From an uncultured Oscillospiraceae bacterium (GTDB lineage Bacteria; Bacillota; Clostridia; Oscillospirales; Oscillospiraceae): 12,804 nt of DNA. Below the pieces are notes generated by a model. The model did no database searches. It was not told where the DNA came from and saw nothing but the letters and a program-made list of their open reading frames with translations. Position numbers and translations under genes: made by a program. The stretch's first letter is position 1, and each line of letters opens with the position of its first letter. The stretch is taken from NCBI GenBank assembly GCA_934597125.1, contig CAKTQM010000045.1, positions 1-12,804 of the forward strand. Direction: 5' to 3'. This document shows, in pieces, positions 7,409-12,804 of this stretch.

Positions 7409-7437
7409 ATTATACATCAGCCAATTCGCTGCCGCAA
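7409..7437 (-). promoter_or_regulatory. Candidate promoter for BRO/DinD-like gene
   Basis: On the minus strand a perfect TATAAT (7414-7409) is preceded by a 17-nt spacer and TTGCGG (7437-7432, only the TTG matches). It overlaps the end of parB and lies 32 nt before the BRO start codon. The -10 is strong and the -35 weak, which would suit activator or repressor control. Confidence 0.4.
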
Positions 7438-8460
7438 GAACTCCAGAAACAGCTCTTCTAAATCTTCATCGCCGTTCAGTTTGTCCAGATAAGGTGCAAA
7501 TTTCCTACGGTCAAAGGCGATTTTCTTAGGTGGTGCAGCGCGGCGCATTTCCTCGTCTGCCCGTGCCTGCCGCCAAGCCGCGTAAATGTCTTGATGCTCA
7601 GCGGATGGAGGTGGGCAGGTATGGGCGATCTTCTGTATGGTTGACTTATTGAGTACATATCCCTCAATGGTGCACATTTCTACAAATGCCCTTTGAGAGT
7701 CTGCATCATAATCGGCAATAAGTTCCGCACAGGCAATCGGTAACTTGCGTGGACTGTTCTCCAAAATATCAGCAAGCGGCGGAATCAGTGCTGCCAGCTT
7801 GATGGCCTTGCGGATCTCATACTCCGTCACGCCGAAGAAATCTGCGACGATCTTGCGGGCATTGTACCTTTGGCGATTCTCGCCAAAGGTCTCGCCATTG
7901 CTATCTCCATCTAACTTTTGGCGAGAATCGCCAAAAGTTGTTGAGGATGGTGTTGCGTTCCGTTGCCCGTGGCGATTGTTCTCATCAAGCAACGCCCGAT
8001 ACGCTTTGCCACGTTCAATGATGGTGAGGTCCTGCCGCCGCAGGAGATTGGTGGCAACGGCAATGGAAATCGCTCTTGCGTCATCGGCCTCCACGACCTC
8101 CGCAGGAATTGTTGAGTGTCCGGTCAGCCGCCACGCTTCAGTACGATTGTGTCCGGCAAGGATCTCATACTGCTCACTATTCGGAATCGGACGAACAATA
8201 ATGCGCTCGTAGATGCCCTGCTCGGCAAGCTGCTGAGAGAATGCACGGAGTTTTTCGGGCGGGTAGGGATGAAATCCAATGTCTGCCGTGCGAAAAGGGC
8301 AAAGGCTTTTGATCGGCAGTTCGCAAAAGCGGGGAGCTGCCGCATCCGCCTTTGCTTGAAACATGGTTTCATAAGCCTCATTGCCTACTTCCAACTCTGA
8401 TGCTTGCTGCGCTGCGCTCATGCGCCGCTTTAACAGGTCATCCATGCTTTTTTTAGCCAA
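7417..8460 (-). CDS. parB: ParB-like partition protein
   Basis: A 347-aa ParB-family DNA-binding protein. Start: TTG at 8460, overlapping the end of parA by 8 nt, with AGGAGG 9 nt upstream; the ATG at 8445 is 24 nt from that site. Residues about 45-150 form the ParB N-terminal (CTP-binding type) domain: LPIKSLCPFR, HPYPPEKLRAFSQQLAEQGI, then GHNRTEAWR at 103-111. Canonical ParB has GERR at this place, so the nucleotide motif is altered. Residues about 203-222 are a helix-turn-helix (DFFGVTEYEIRKAIKLA). The linker at 168-200 carries two short peptide repeats (TFGDSRQKL, TFGENRQRY) encoded by two DNA palindromes. With ParA it should segregate or stabilise the element while it is circular. Confidence 0.88.
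   Translation of the reverse strand: MAKKSMDDLLKRRMSAAQQASELEVGNEAYETMFQAKADAAAPRFCELPIKSLCPFRTADIGFHPYPPEKLRAFSQQLAEQGIYERIIVRPIPNSEQYEILAGHNRTEAWRLTGHSTIPAEVVEADDARAISIAVATNLLRRQDLTIIERGKAYRALLDENNRHGQRNATPSSTTFGDSRQKLDGDSNGETFGENRQRYNARKIVADFFGVTEYEIRKAIKLAALIPPLADILENSPRKLPIACAELIADYDADSQRAFVEMCTIEGYVLNKSTIQKIAHTCPPPSAEHQDIYAAWRQARADEEMRRAAPPKKIAFDRRKFAPYLDKLNGDEDLEELFLEFLRQRIG
7866..7890. repeat. Perfect 11-3-11 palindrome in parB
   Basis: Arms ACCTTTGGCGA (7866-7876) and TCGCCAAAGGT (7880-7890) around TTC. It shares the core TTTGGCGA-N3-TCGCCAAA with the palindrome at 7913-7939. The pair is a candidate parS-like ParB site or operator; binding is not shown. Confidence 0.8.
7913..7939. 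repeat. Perfect 12-3-12 palindrome in parB
   Basis: Arms AACTTTTGGCGA (7913-7924) and TCGCCAAAAGTT (7928-7939) around GAA. It lies 22 bp from the first palindrome and has the same core. The centres are 48 bp apart. Both encode parts of the linker between the two ParB domains. Confidence 0.8.
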
Positions 8461-9283
8461 GCCGCAGCACCTCCTGGGCAAGGGAGCGATAGGAGTCAGC
8501 GGCAGGATTCTTAGGTGCATAATCCAGAATGCTCATGCCTGCTGCCGGACACTCCGCAACCTTGATCGTCTGCTCAATGGGGCGGTCAAATACATGAATG
8601 CTGTCACCATAGATCTCTCCCACGCTGGAGCGAACGCTTTGGCAGAGCTGCGGGCGGGACTGATACATGGTCAAGAGAATGCCCGCAATCTTCAAATCGG
8701 GGTTGAATCGATTCTGTACATTGCGCACCATTTCTAAAACATCGGGAATCCCTTCACTGGCGAGGAAGTGTGCCTGCACCGGAATGATGCAGTAATCTGC
8801 CGCAGCCAGAGCATTAACGGTCAATAGTTCATGCTTCAGTCCACAGTCTATGATGATGTAATCATACAGTCCACACAGGGATGCTAACAGCTTGTCCAGC
8901 ACCTTCTCGCAAGGGTCATCCGAGATGCCAGATGCGTTATACTGTGAAAGCTGCATAACCTGCAAGCGGGCTGCAGCGTCCGCTAACCGCTTGTTGGCAG
9001 GGATCAGGTCAAGGCCGCTGCTGGTATGTAGTACAGCACGATCGAGGTGGAGTTCCAGATCCTCCGGAGAGTCAATTTGGACAAGCAGCAGCTTTGCCAG
9101 CGTATTCTTCTGTTCCCCCGGCGTATAGCCGAGGGCTGCGGTGAGATTGCCCTGGGGGTCATTGTCGATCAGCAGGACCTTTTTATCTTCAGCTGCGAGG
9201 GCAGCCGCAAGGTTCAAAGCGGTAGTTGTTTTTCCAACACCGCCTTTGGAATTGGTAATTGAAATGATCTGACATTGTTTCAT
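8453..9283 (-). CDS. parA: ParA/Soj-type partition ATPase
   Basis: A 276-aa ParA ATPase, normal in length. The deviant Walker A motif KGGVGKTTT is at residues 13-21, and the A' motif DNDPQGN at 40-46. The Walker B strand YDYIIID is near 139-145. After it, most relatives have C-(M/P)-P-S, but here the sequence is CGLKHELLTVNALAAAD, a local departure. Start ATG at 9283 has GGAGG 7 nt upstream. It is the first gene from the element end and overlaps parB. It binds DNA non-specifically with ATP and is stimulated by ParB, so the pair stabilises the excised or replicating form of the element. Confidence 0.93.
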   Translation of the reverse strand: MKQCQIISITNSKGGVGKTTTALNLAAALAAEDKKVLLIDNDPQGNLTAALGYTPGEQKNTLAKLLLVQIDSPEDLELHLDRAVLHTSSGLDLIPANKRLADAAARLQVMQLSQYNASGISDDPCEKVLDKLLASLCGLYDYIIIDCGLKHELLTVNALAAADYCIIPVQAHFLASEGIPDVLEMVRNVQNRFNPDLKIAGILLTMYQSRPQLCQSVRSSVGEIYGDSIHVFDRPIEQTIKVAECPAAGMSILDYAPKNPAADSYRSLAQEVLRLG

Positions 9284-9345
9284 GCCTATTCCTCCATCTT
9301 TGGCATTATAATGTTGTTCCGTTCACAATCACCTACTTTCTCCTA

Positions 9346-9374
9346 TGTAAAGTTGTTCCCATTCAAATTGTCAA
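9346..9374 (-). promoter_or_regulatory. Candidate promoter for parAB
   Basis: On the minus strand a perfect TTGACA (9374-9369) is followed by a 17-nt spacer and TTTACA (9351-9346, 3 of 6). A perfect TATAAT also lies at 9310-9305, closer to parA, but without a matching -35. GTTGTTCC repeats overlap both boxes (9313-9320 and 9353-9360), so a repressor may bind here. Confidence 0.42.
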
Positions 9375-9404
9375 TGAAGAAAGGGATAACAGCAGAAACA
9401 CCCT

Positions 9405-10421
9405 TTACCCTGTTTGTAAAAAAGGAGTTGTCCCATATTGACCTCGTCTGCACCTCACCGGCGCTCCTATTCTACAAGCCCGCAAAGCCTTGCGGCGCAA
9501 GGGTTTCTCTCCTGAGTTGTCCCTATTATAACTCACTACCATCCCCTGGACGATGCCGCCGGTGGCGGAGAGCAGCTCCGGGTCCGTCACCGTGACCAGG
9601 AGGTTCCGCTCCTCCCCGTCCCCCAGGCGGCGGAGCTCCACCTGATAGTCCTTCACGCAGTCACCCGCCACGTTGCTGCGGATGACGGCAGGGCCGTCCC
9701 GGACCTCGGTGCTCTCCGCCACGGGGACGGCGTCGCCCTCCGTCAGGGCGCAGGGACTCAGCTCCCCGAAGATGCCGCTGGCGGTGTTGGCCCGGAGGGT
9801 GCCGAGATCCGTTGTCAGATCAAATTTTCCCTTCAGCTCCCCGGCGGCCCCGGCCTGGCCCCGCTTCACGGCCTTCACCGTGGAGGGCAGGACGCTGCCG
9901 CTGGCGAAGGGCAGCAGCTGGGCGGTGTCCGTGTCCGTGACGCCGTGGCCCAGGGCGCCGAAAGCCCCGGTGGCGGGATCATAGTAGGTGACGGTGCCGA
10001 TGCCCGCCATGCTGTCCCGGATCCAGGCGCCGATGACCCAGGCGCCGTCCTCATTCTGCTCCGGCTCTGCCGTCAGCGTTTTTGCGCTGCCGCCCCGGCG
10101 GACGGCCAGCTCCACTTCCTCCTCTCCCTGGAGGAGCTGCTGGAACTGCTCCGTGGAGGTGACGGCGGTGCCGTTGCACTGCAGGATCACATCCCCTTTG
10201 GCCAATCCGCACTCCTTCGCCGGGCTCTTCCCCTCCGCAAGATCCACCACCAGGACGCCCCGGGCGAACATCTTGATGCCCACGGTGTGGCCCACGGGGA
10301 CCAGCTCCTTCGGCGTCTCCGCCGCCCGGGCCGGGAGGCTCAGTCCCCCCACGGCCAGGAGCATGGCGAGACACAGCGCCGCCCCGGACCGCCGTCTGCG
10401 CGAAAAACCGTCTTCATGCAA
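9405..10421 (-). pseudogene. spoIVB: SpoIV B peptidase, interrupted before the catalytic Ser
   Basis: 5' part of spoIVB, the S55 serine peptidase of the forespore that signals activation of pro-sigma-K processing. Start: TTG at 10421, with AAGGAG 8 nt upstream; the GTG at 10428-10430 abuts that site. Residues about 13-34 are a signal or membrane segment, 43-115 a PDZ domain (GVLVVDLAEGKSPAKECGL, KGDVILQCNG), then the peptidase domain with catalytic His159 (ALGHGVTDTDT) and Asp280 (VTDPELL). The Asp-to-Ser distance of 15 in the B. subtilis enzyme (363 to 378) predicts Ser at the residue after GGIVQGM, but here the frame enters element DNA and runs 44 residues (VVSYNRDNSGEKP onward) to a stop at 9405. 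The chimera of 338 aa cannot be an active protease. Excision of the element should restore the gene if the other half is intact. Confidence 0.9.
9425..9523. repeat. Element-end repeats: two GAGTTGTCCC copies around a palindrome
   Basis: The direct repeat GAGTTGTCCC occurs at 9425-9434 and 9514-9523. Between them lies the palindrome CCTTGCG-G-CGCAAGG (9488-9502). Related GTTGTTCC copies lie at 9313-9320 and 9353-9360. The outer repeat is about 16 bp from the point where SpoIVB homology ends. This arrangement is typical of recombinase or excisionase binding at element ends, but no binding protein is identified. Confidence 0.55.
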
Positions 10422-10539
10422 TGAGATCACTCCTTTCCGACTCGTCTGCCGGTCTCACGCCGGCACGCTTACTCTCTGCAGTTTCGCCGGAAAGGCGCGG
10501 CACAGATATCCCCAGCGCTGCCAAGGAAGCCGCGGCAGG

Positions 10540-10573
10540 AAAAGGAAAGGCCCCGCGGGCACAGCCCGCGGGG
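10540..10573 (-). terminator. Intrinsic terminator after ftsZ
   Basis: On the minus strand a perfect 10-bp GC stem (CCCCGCGGGC, loop TGT, GCCCGCGGGG; 10573-10551) is followed by CCTTTCCTTTT. It lies 27 nt after the ftsZ stop and ends the cell-division transcript. The about 118 nt between it and spoIVB should hold the spoIVB promoter, but I found no confident sigma-F/G or sigma-A boxes there. Confidence 0.9.
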
Positions 10574-10600
10574 TCCGGTCACAGCATTTTCCGTGGAAGC

Positions 10601-11755
10601 TCAGTCACGGTTCTGGAAAATTTTAAAAATATCCTCAAAGGGATCGTTCTCCTCCGGCTTGGGCTCCTCCATCTCCAGGGGCTGGGGCGGCTCGGCGTGG
10701 GGCGTCTTCTCCTCCGCCGGAGCGGCGGCAGGGGGAACGGTCCCGGCGGGCACGGTACTGACCGGGGTCTTCAGGCCGGGGGTGACAGGGGTCTCCTCGG
10801 TCTTTTCAAAGCCGGTGGCAATGACGGTGACCCGGATCTCGTCGTCCATGGTCTCGTCAAAGGTGGCGCCGAAGATGGTGAGGGCGTCGGGATGTACGGC
10901 GGCCTGAACCAGGCTCGCAGCCTGCTCGACTTCCTCCAGGCCGATGTCCATGGAGCCGGTGATGTTGATGAGCACGCCCCGGGCGCCCTCGATAGAGGTC
11001 TCCAGCAGGGGGCTGGAGATGGCCATGCGGGCGGCCTCCTCGGCCTTGCCCTTGCCGGCGGCCCGGCCCACGCCCATGTGGGCCATGCCGGCGTTCTTCA
11101 TGATGGCGGTGACGTCGGCAAAGTCCAGGTTGATAAAGCCGGTGTCCCGGATCAGGTCAGAGATGGACTGCACCGCCTGACGCAGCACATCGTCCGCGAT
11201 CTCAAAGGCGTTGGCAAAGGTGATCTTCTGGTCGGTGGCGTACTTCAGCCGCTCGTTGGGGATGATGACCAGGGAGTCCACCTTGTCCCGGAGCTCCCGG
11301 ATGCCGGCCTCCGCAGCCCGCATCCGCCGGGGCCCCTCAAAGCCGAAGGGCTTCGTCACGACGCCCACGGTGAGGATGTCCATCTCCTTGGCCACCTCCG
11401 CCACGATGGGGGCGCCGCCGGTGCCGGTGCCGCCGCCCATGCCCGCGGAGATGAAGACCATGTCGGTATCCTCCAGGGCCTTGGCGATCTGGCTGCGGCT
11501 CTCCTCGGCGGCCTTGCGGCCCACCTCGGGATCGGCGCCGGCGCCCTTGCCGTGGGTCAGCTTCTCGCCGATCTGGATCTTATAGGTGGCGCTGGAGACG
11601 TTCAGGGCCTGCTTGTCGGTGTTCACCGCCACGAACTCCACACCCTTGGTGCCGGACTTCACCATGCGGTTGACCACGTTGTTGCCGCCGCCGCCCACGC
11701 CGATGACTTTGATATTGACGACGGTCTCGGGACCGGTTTCCAATCCGAATGCCAT
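10601..11755 (-). CDS. ftsZ: Cell division protein FtsZ
   Basis: A 384-aa tubulin-like GTPase that forms the division ring. Start ATG at 11755 ([20 protein letters not shown]), with GGAGG 7 nt upstream; a longer in-frame ORF upstream has no homologous content. The GTP-binding loop [13 protein letters not shown] is at about 19-31, and the tubulin signature [10 protein letters not shown] at about 107-116, followed by the T5-T7 region with NLDFADV. A variable Pro/Glu-rich linker (about 325-370) leads to the C-terminal peptide [10 protein letters not shown], which matches the usual FtsA/SepF-binding tail only loosely. It lies downstream of ftsQ with its own promoter (11852-11880). Confidence 0.98.
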   Translation of the reverse strand: MAFGLETGPETVVNIKVIGVGGGGNNVVNRMVKSGTKGVEFVAVNTDKQALNVSSATYKIQIGEKLTHGKGAGADPEVGRKAAEESRSQIAKALEDTDMVFISAGMGGGTGTGGAPIVAEVAKEMDILTVGVVTKPFGFEGPRRMRAAEAGIRELRDKVDSLVIIPNERLKYATDQKITFANAFEIADDVLRQAVQSISDLIRDTGFINLDFADVTAIMKNAGMAHMGVGRAAGKGKAEEAARMAISSPLLETSIEGARGVLINITGSMDIGLEEVEQAASLVQAAVHPDALTIFGATFDETMDDEIRVTVIATGFEKTEETPVTPGLKTPVSTVPAGTVPPAAAPAEEKTPHAEPPQPLEMEEPKPEENDPFEDIFKIFQNRD

Positions 11756-11851
11756 TGTGCTTCCTCCCACTATCTGTTGTAGACACGGGGCGCCAGGCCC
11801 CGGAAAAGTATCGATATCCTGTGGGTCCGCCGGGACCCCGGGTATTTTTCT

Positions 11852-11880
11852 ATTGTAAGCTACTTTCCCCGGCAGGTCAA
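11852..11880 (-). promoter_or_regulatory. Sigma-A promoter for ftsZ
   Basis: On the minus strand TTGACC (11880-11875, 5 of 6), a 17-nt spacer, then TACAAT (11857-11852, 5 of 6). It lies in the about 200-nt gap between ftsQ and ftsZ, about 97 nt before the ftsZ start. The same gap contains an 11-bp direct repeat CGCCGGGATGC (11923-11933 and 11943-11953) and a short GGGGC hairpin near the ftsZ leader; no function is assigned to either. Confidence 0.7.
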
Positions 11881-11956
11881 GTATTCCGGACGGATTTCCG
11901 GCCCGTTCCGGAAAATTCCTTCCGCCGGGATGCACCGCGCTTCGCCGGGATGCGTC

Positions 11957-12703
11957 TCAGTTCGGGCGGAAGTGGGGTTCTCCGTCCCGGGTGAGGTCGA
12001 TGACGCCGGTGAGGTTGGTCTCCAGCTCCTCGATGACCAGGGTCAGGTAGCGGAGGAGCCGGGGGTAGTCTGCGCCGTAGGGCATCTCCACGGTGAAGCG
12101 CTCGGTGTAGTCCATGCTGAGGACCGTGGGGTCCCCCAGGTGGATGGCCCGGACATCCCCGGTGAGTTCCGCGCTCTCCAGGGCCGTCAGCAGGGCAAAG
12201 AGGCTCTCCTGCCGGTTCTGGAGCTCCAGGGCGAAGCTCACGTCCCCGCCGAGGGACGGGGCCAGCAGCTCACAGCCGTCGATGATTGGCGTGTCCCCCC
12301 GCTCCGCCGCCGTCTCCACGATCTTGCCGCCGGAGGTCAGAAGCCACACGGTGCCCTCCTGCTCCACGGCGTAGACCGTGGAGAACTCCGTCACCTGGAC
12401 GCAGAGGGTGTTGGGCAGCCGCCGTGTGATGCGGACCTCGTCGATGTAGGGGAGCTGCTGGTGGAGCCGCTGGACCATGTCGGGCTTGCTGAGAAGGTAG
12501 AGGTTATCCCCCAGGCTGACACCGCAGGCGTCCTGGATCTCCTGGGCGCTGTAGCGGCTGTTGCCGGTGACCTCCACGCTCTCCACCTTGAAAAAGAGGG
12601 TCAGGGCCAGCACCGCCGCGGCGCAGACCACCACCAGGGTGAGGAGCTTATAGAGAACGCCGAAGCGCCGTCCCCGGCGGCCTCTGCCGTGTCTTCTGGC
12701 CAT
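11957..12703 (-). CDS. ftsQ: Cell division protein FtsQ/DivIB
   Basis: A 248-aa bitopic membrane protein of the divisome (FtsQ-FtsB-FtsL complex). A basic cytoplasmic N-terminus (residues 1-16, ARRHGRGRRGRRF) precedes one transmembrane helix at about 18-39. A POTRA domain follows at about 41-108 (VESVEVTGNSRYSAQEIQDA, then PYIDEVRITRRLPNTLCVQV), then the beta domain to the C-terminus. Start ATG at 12703 has GGGAGGG about 9 nt upstream and lies 24 nt after the murA stop, so the two are probably co-transcribed. The product is of normal length. Confidence 0.9.
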   Translation of the reverse strand: MARRHGRGRRGRRFGVLYKLLTLVVVCAAAVLALTLFFKVESVEVTGNSRYSAQEIQDACGVSLGDNLYLLSKPDMVQRLHQQLPYIDEVRITRRLPNTLCVQVTEFSTVYAVEQEGTVWLLTSGGKIVETAAERGDTPIIDGCELLAPSLGGDVSFALELQNRQESLFALLTALESAELTGDVRAIHLGDPTVLSMDYTERFTVEMPYGADYPRLLRYLTLVIEELETNLTGVIDLTRDGEPHFRPN

Positions 12704-12727
12704 GCCCTGTTCCCTCCCTTCGTCTCT

Positions 12728-12804
12728 TTACTCGATCTCGTAGACCGCCGCTCCCAGGGCCCGCAGGTCCCGGGGCAGGTCCTCGTAGCCCCGCTGGATG
12801 TGCT
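12728..12804 (-). CDS. murA: MurA C-terminus (UDP-GlcNAc enolpyruvyl transferase), partial
   Basis: Only the last 25 codons are in the window. They encode HIQRGYEDLPRDLRALGA then AVYEIE and a TAA stop. The HIxRGYE-LRALGA pattern is the usual end of MurA, the first committed enzyme of peptidoglycan precursor synthesis. Its place before ftsQ and ftsZ supports the call. The rest lies to the right. Confidence 0.75.
   Translation of the reverse strand, partial: HIQRGYEDLPRDLRALGAAVYEIE

Larger units (their letters stand above)
1..9539. mobile_element. One end of an integrative element inserted in spoIVB
   Basis: Everything left of about 9539 is foreign to the chromosomal cell-division and sporulation locus on the right. 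It carries parA, parB, a BRO/DinD-like gene, a Gp49-type toxin, a sortase, an SLH-CAP protein and a Cna-B adhesin, all on one strand, and it is visibly less rich in G and C than the ftsZ region. The right boundary is placed by the loss of SpoIVB homology directly after its GGIVQGM motif (ATG codon at 9540-9542). The left boundary, the rest of spoIVB, the integrase and any conjugation genes must lie outside the window. The gene set fits a Clostridia integrative and conjugative element better than a tailed phage, but no transfer gene is visible, so ICE is inference. Confidence 0.82.

Noticed and set aside
7861..7940. CRISPR-like repeats in parB
   Set aside because: Only two palindromes, inside a coding sequence, with different flanks and no spacer array.
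10447..10465. Small hairpin TGCCGG/CCGGCA upstream of spoIVB
   Set aside because: Six-bp arms in GC-rich DNA; no support as an operator or terminator.
10421..11782. Long plus-strand open frame opposite ftsZ
   Set aside because: It is the antisense of a clear ftsZ gene in GC-rich DNA, with low-complexity Gly/His/Leu composition and no recognisable domain.
11756..11935. Longer N-terminus for FtsZ
   Set aside because: FtsZ homology begins at the ATG at 11755, which has a good ribosome-binding site; the sequence upstream contains the promoter.

Overview
The window joins two kinds of DNA. The right part (about 9540-12804) is chromosomal and visibly rich in G and C. It carries the cell-division order murA (end only), ftsQ/divIB, ftsZ, and then the sporulation protease gene spoIVB, all on the minus strand. 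This order, the sporulation gene and the base composition suggest a spore-forming Clostridia host, probably an Oscillospiraceae-type gut bacterium; the family is inference. The left part (1 to about 9539) is less rich in G and C and carries typical integrative-element genes. It is one end of a mobile element whose other end lies outside the window.

The central observation is the junction. spoIVB reads normally through its signal or membrane segment, PDZ domain, catalytic His and catalytic Asp, up to the motif GGIVQGM. The next residues should be SGSP, which contains the catalytic serine. Here the reading frame instead enters element DNA and adds a 44-residue foreign tail. The element has therefore split a sporulation protease just before its active-site serine. 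This resembles the known sporulation-gene intervening elements, such as skin in sigK, but whether excision is developmental cannot be seen here.

All element genes lie on the minus strand and read away from the junction. First come parA and parB (overlapping), then a BRO-N/DinD-like gene with its own candidate promoter, then a strong intrinsic terminator. A second cluster follows: an unknown 138-aa protein, a Gp49/RelE-type toxin, a 21-codon ORF, a secreted membrane-anchored protein and a sortase. The first three of these overlap by ATGA, and no HTH antitoxin is present. After a good sigma-A-type promoter comes a third cluster: a 65-aa protein, an SLH-CAP surface protein, and a large thioester plus Cna-B repeat adhesin that runs off the left edge. 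The second and third clusters look like a surface-attachment cargo (sortase and adhesin) that may help mating contact or colonisation.

Recurring oddities are TTG start codons chosen by Shine-Dalgarno spacing (65-aa gene, SLH-CAP, adhesin, parB, spoIVB), long perfect palindromes inside the coding sequences of parB and the BRO gene, and repeated GTTGT(T)CC motifs at the element end. No integrase, relaxase or type IV secretion gene is in this window. No stretch over 300 bases is without a gene.
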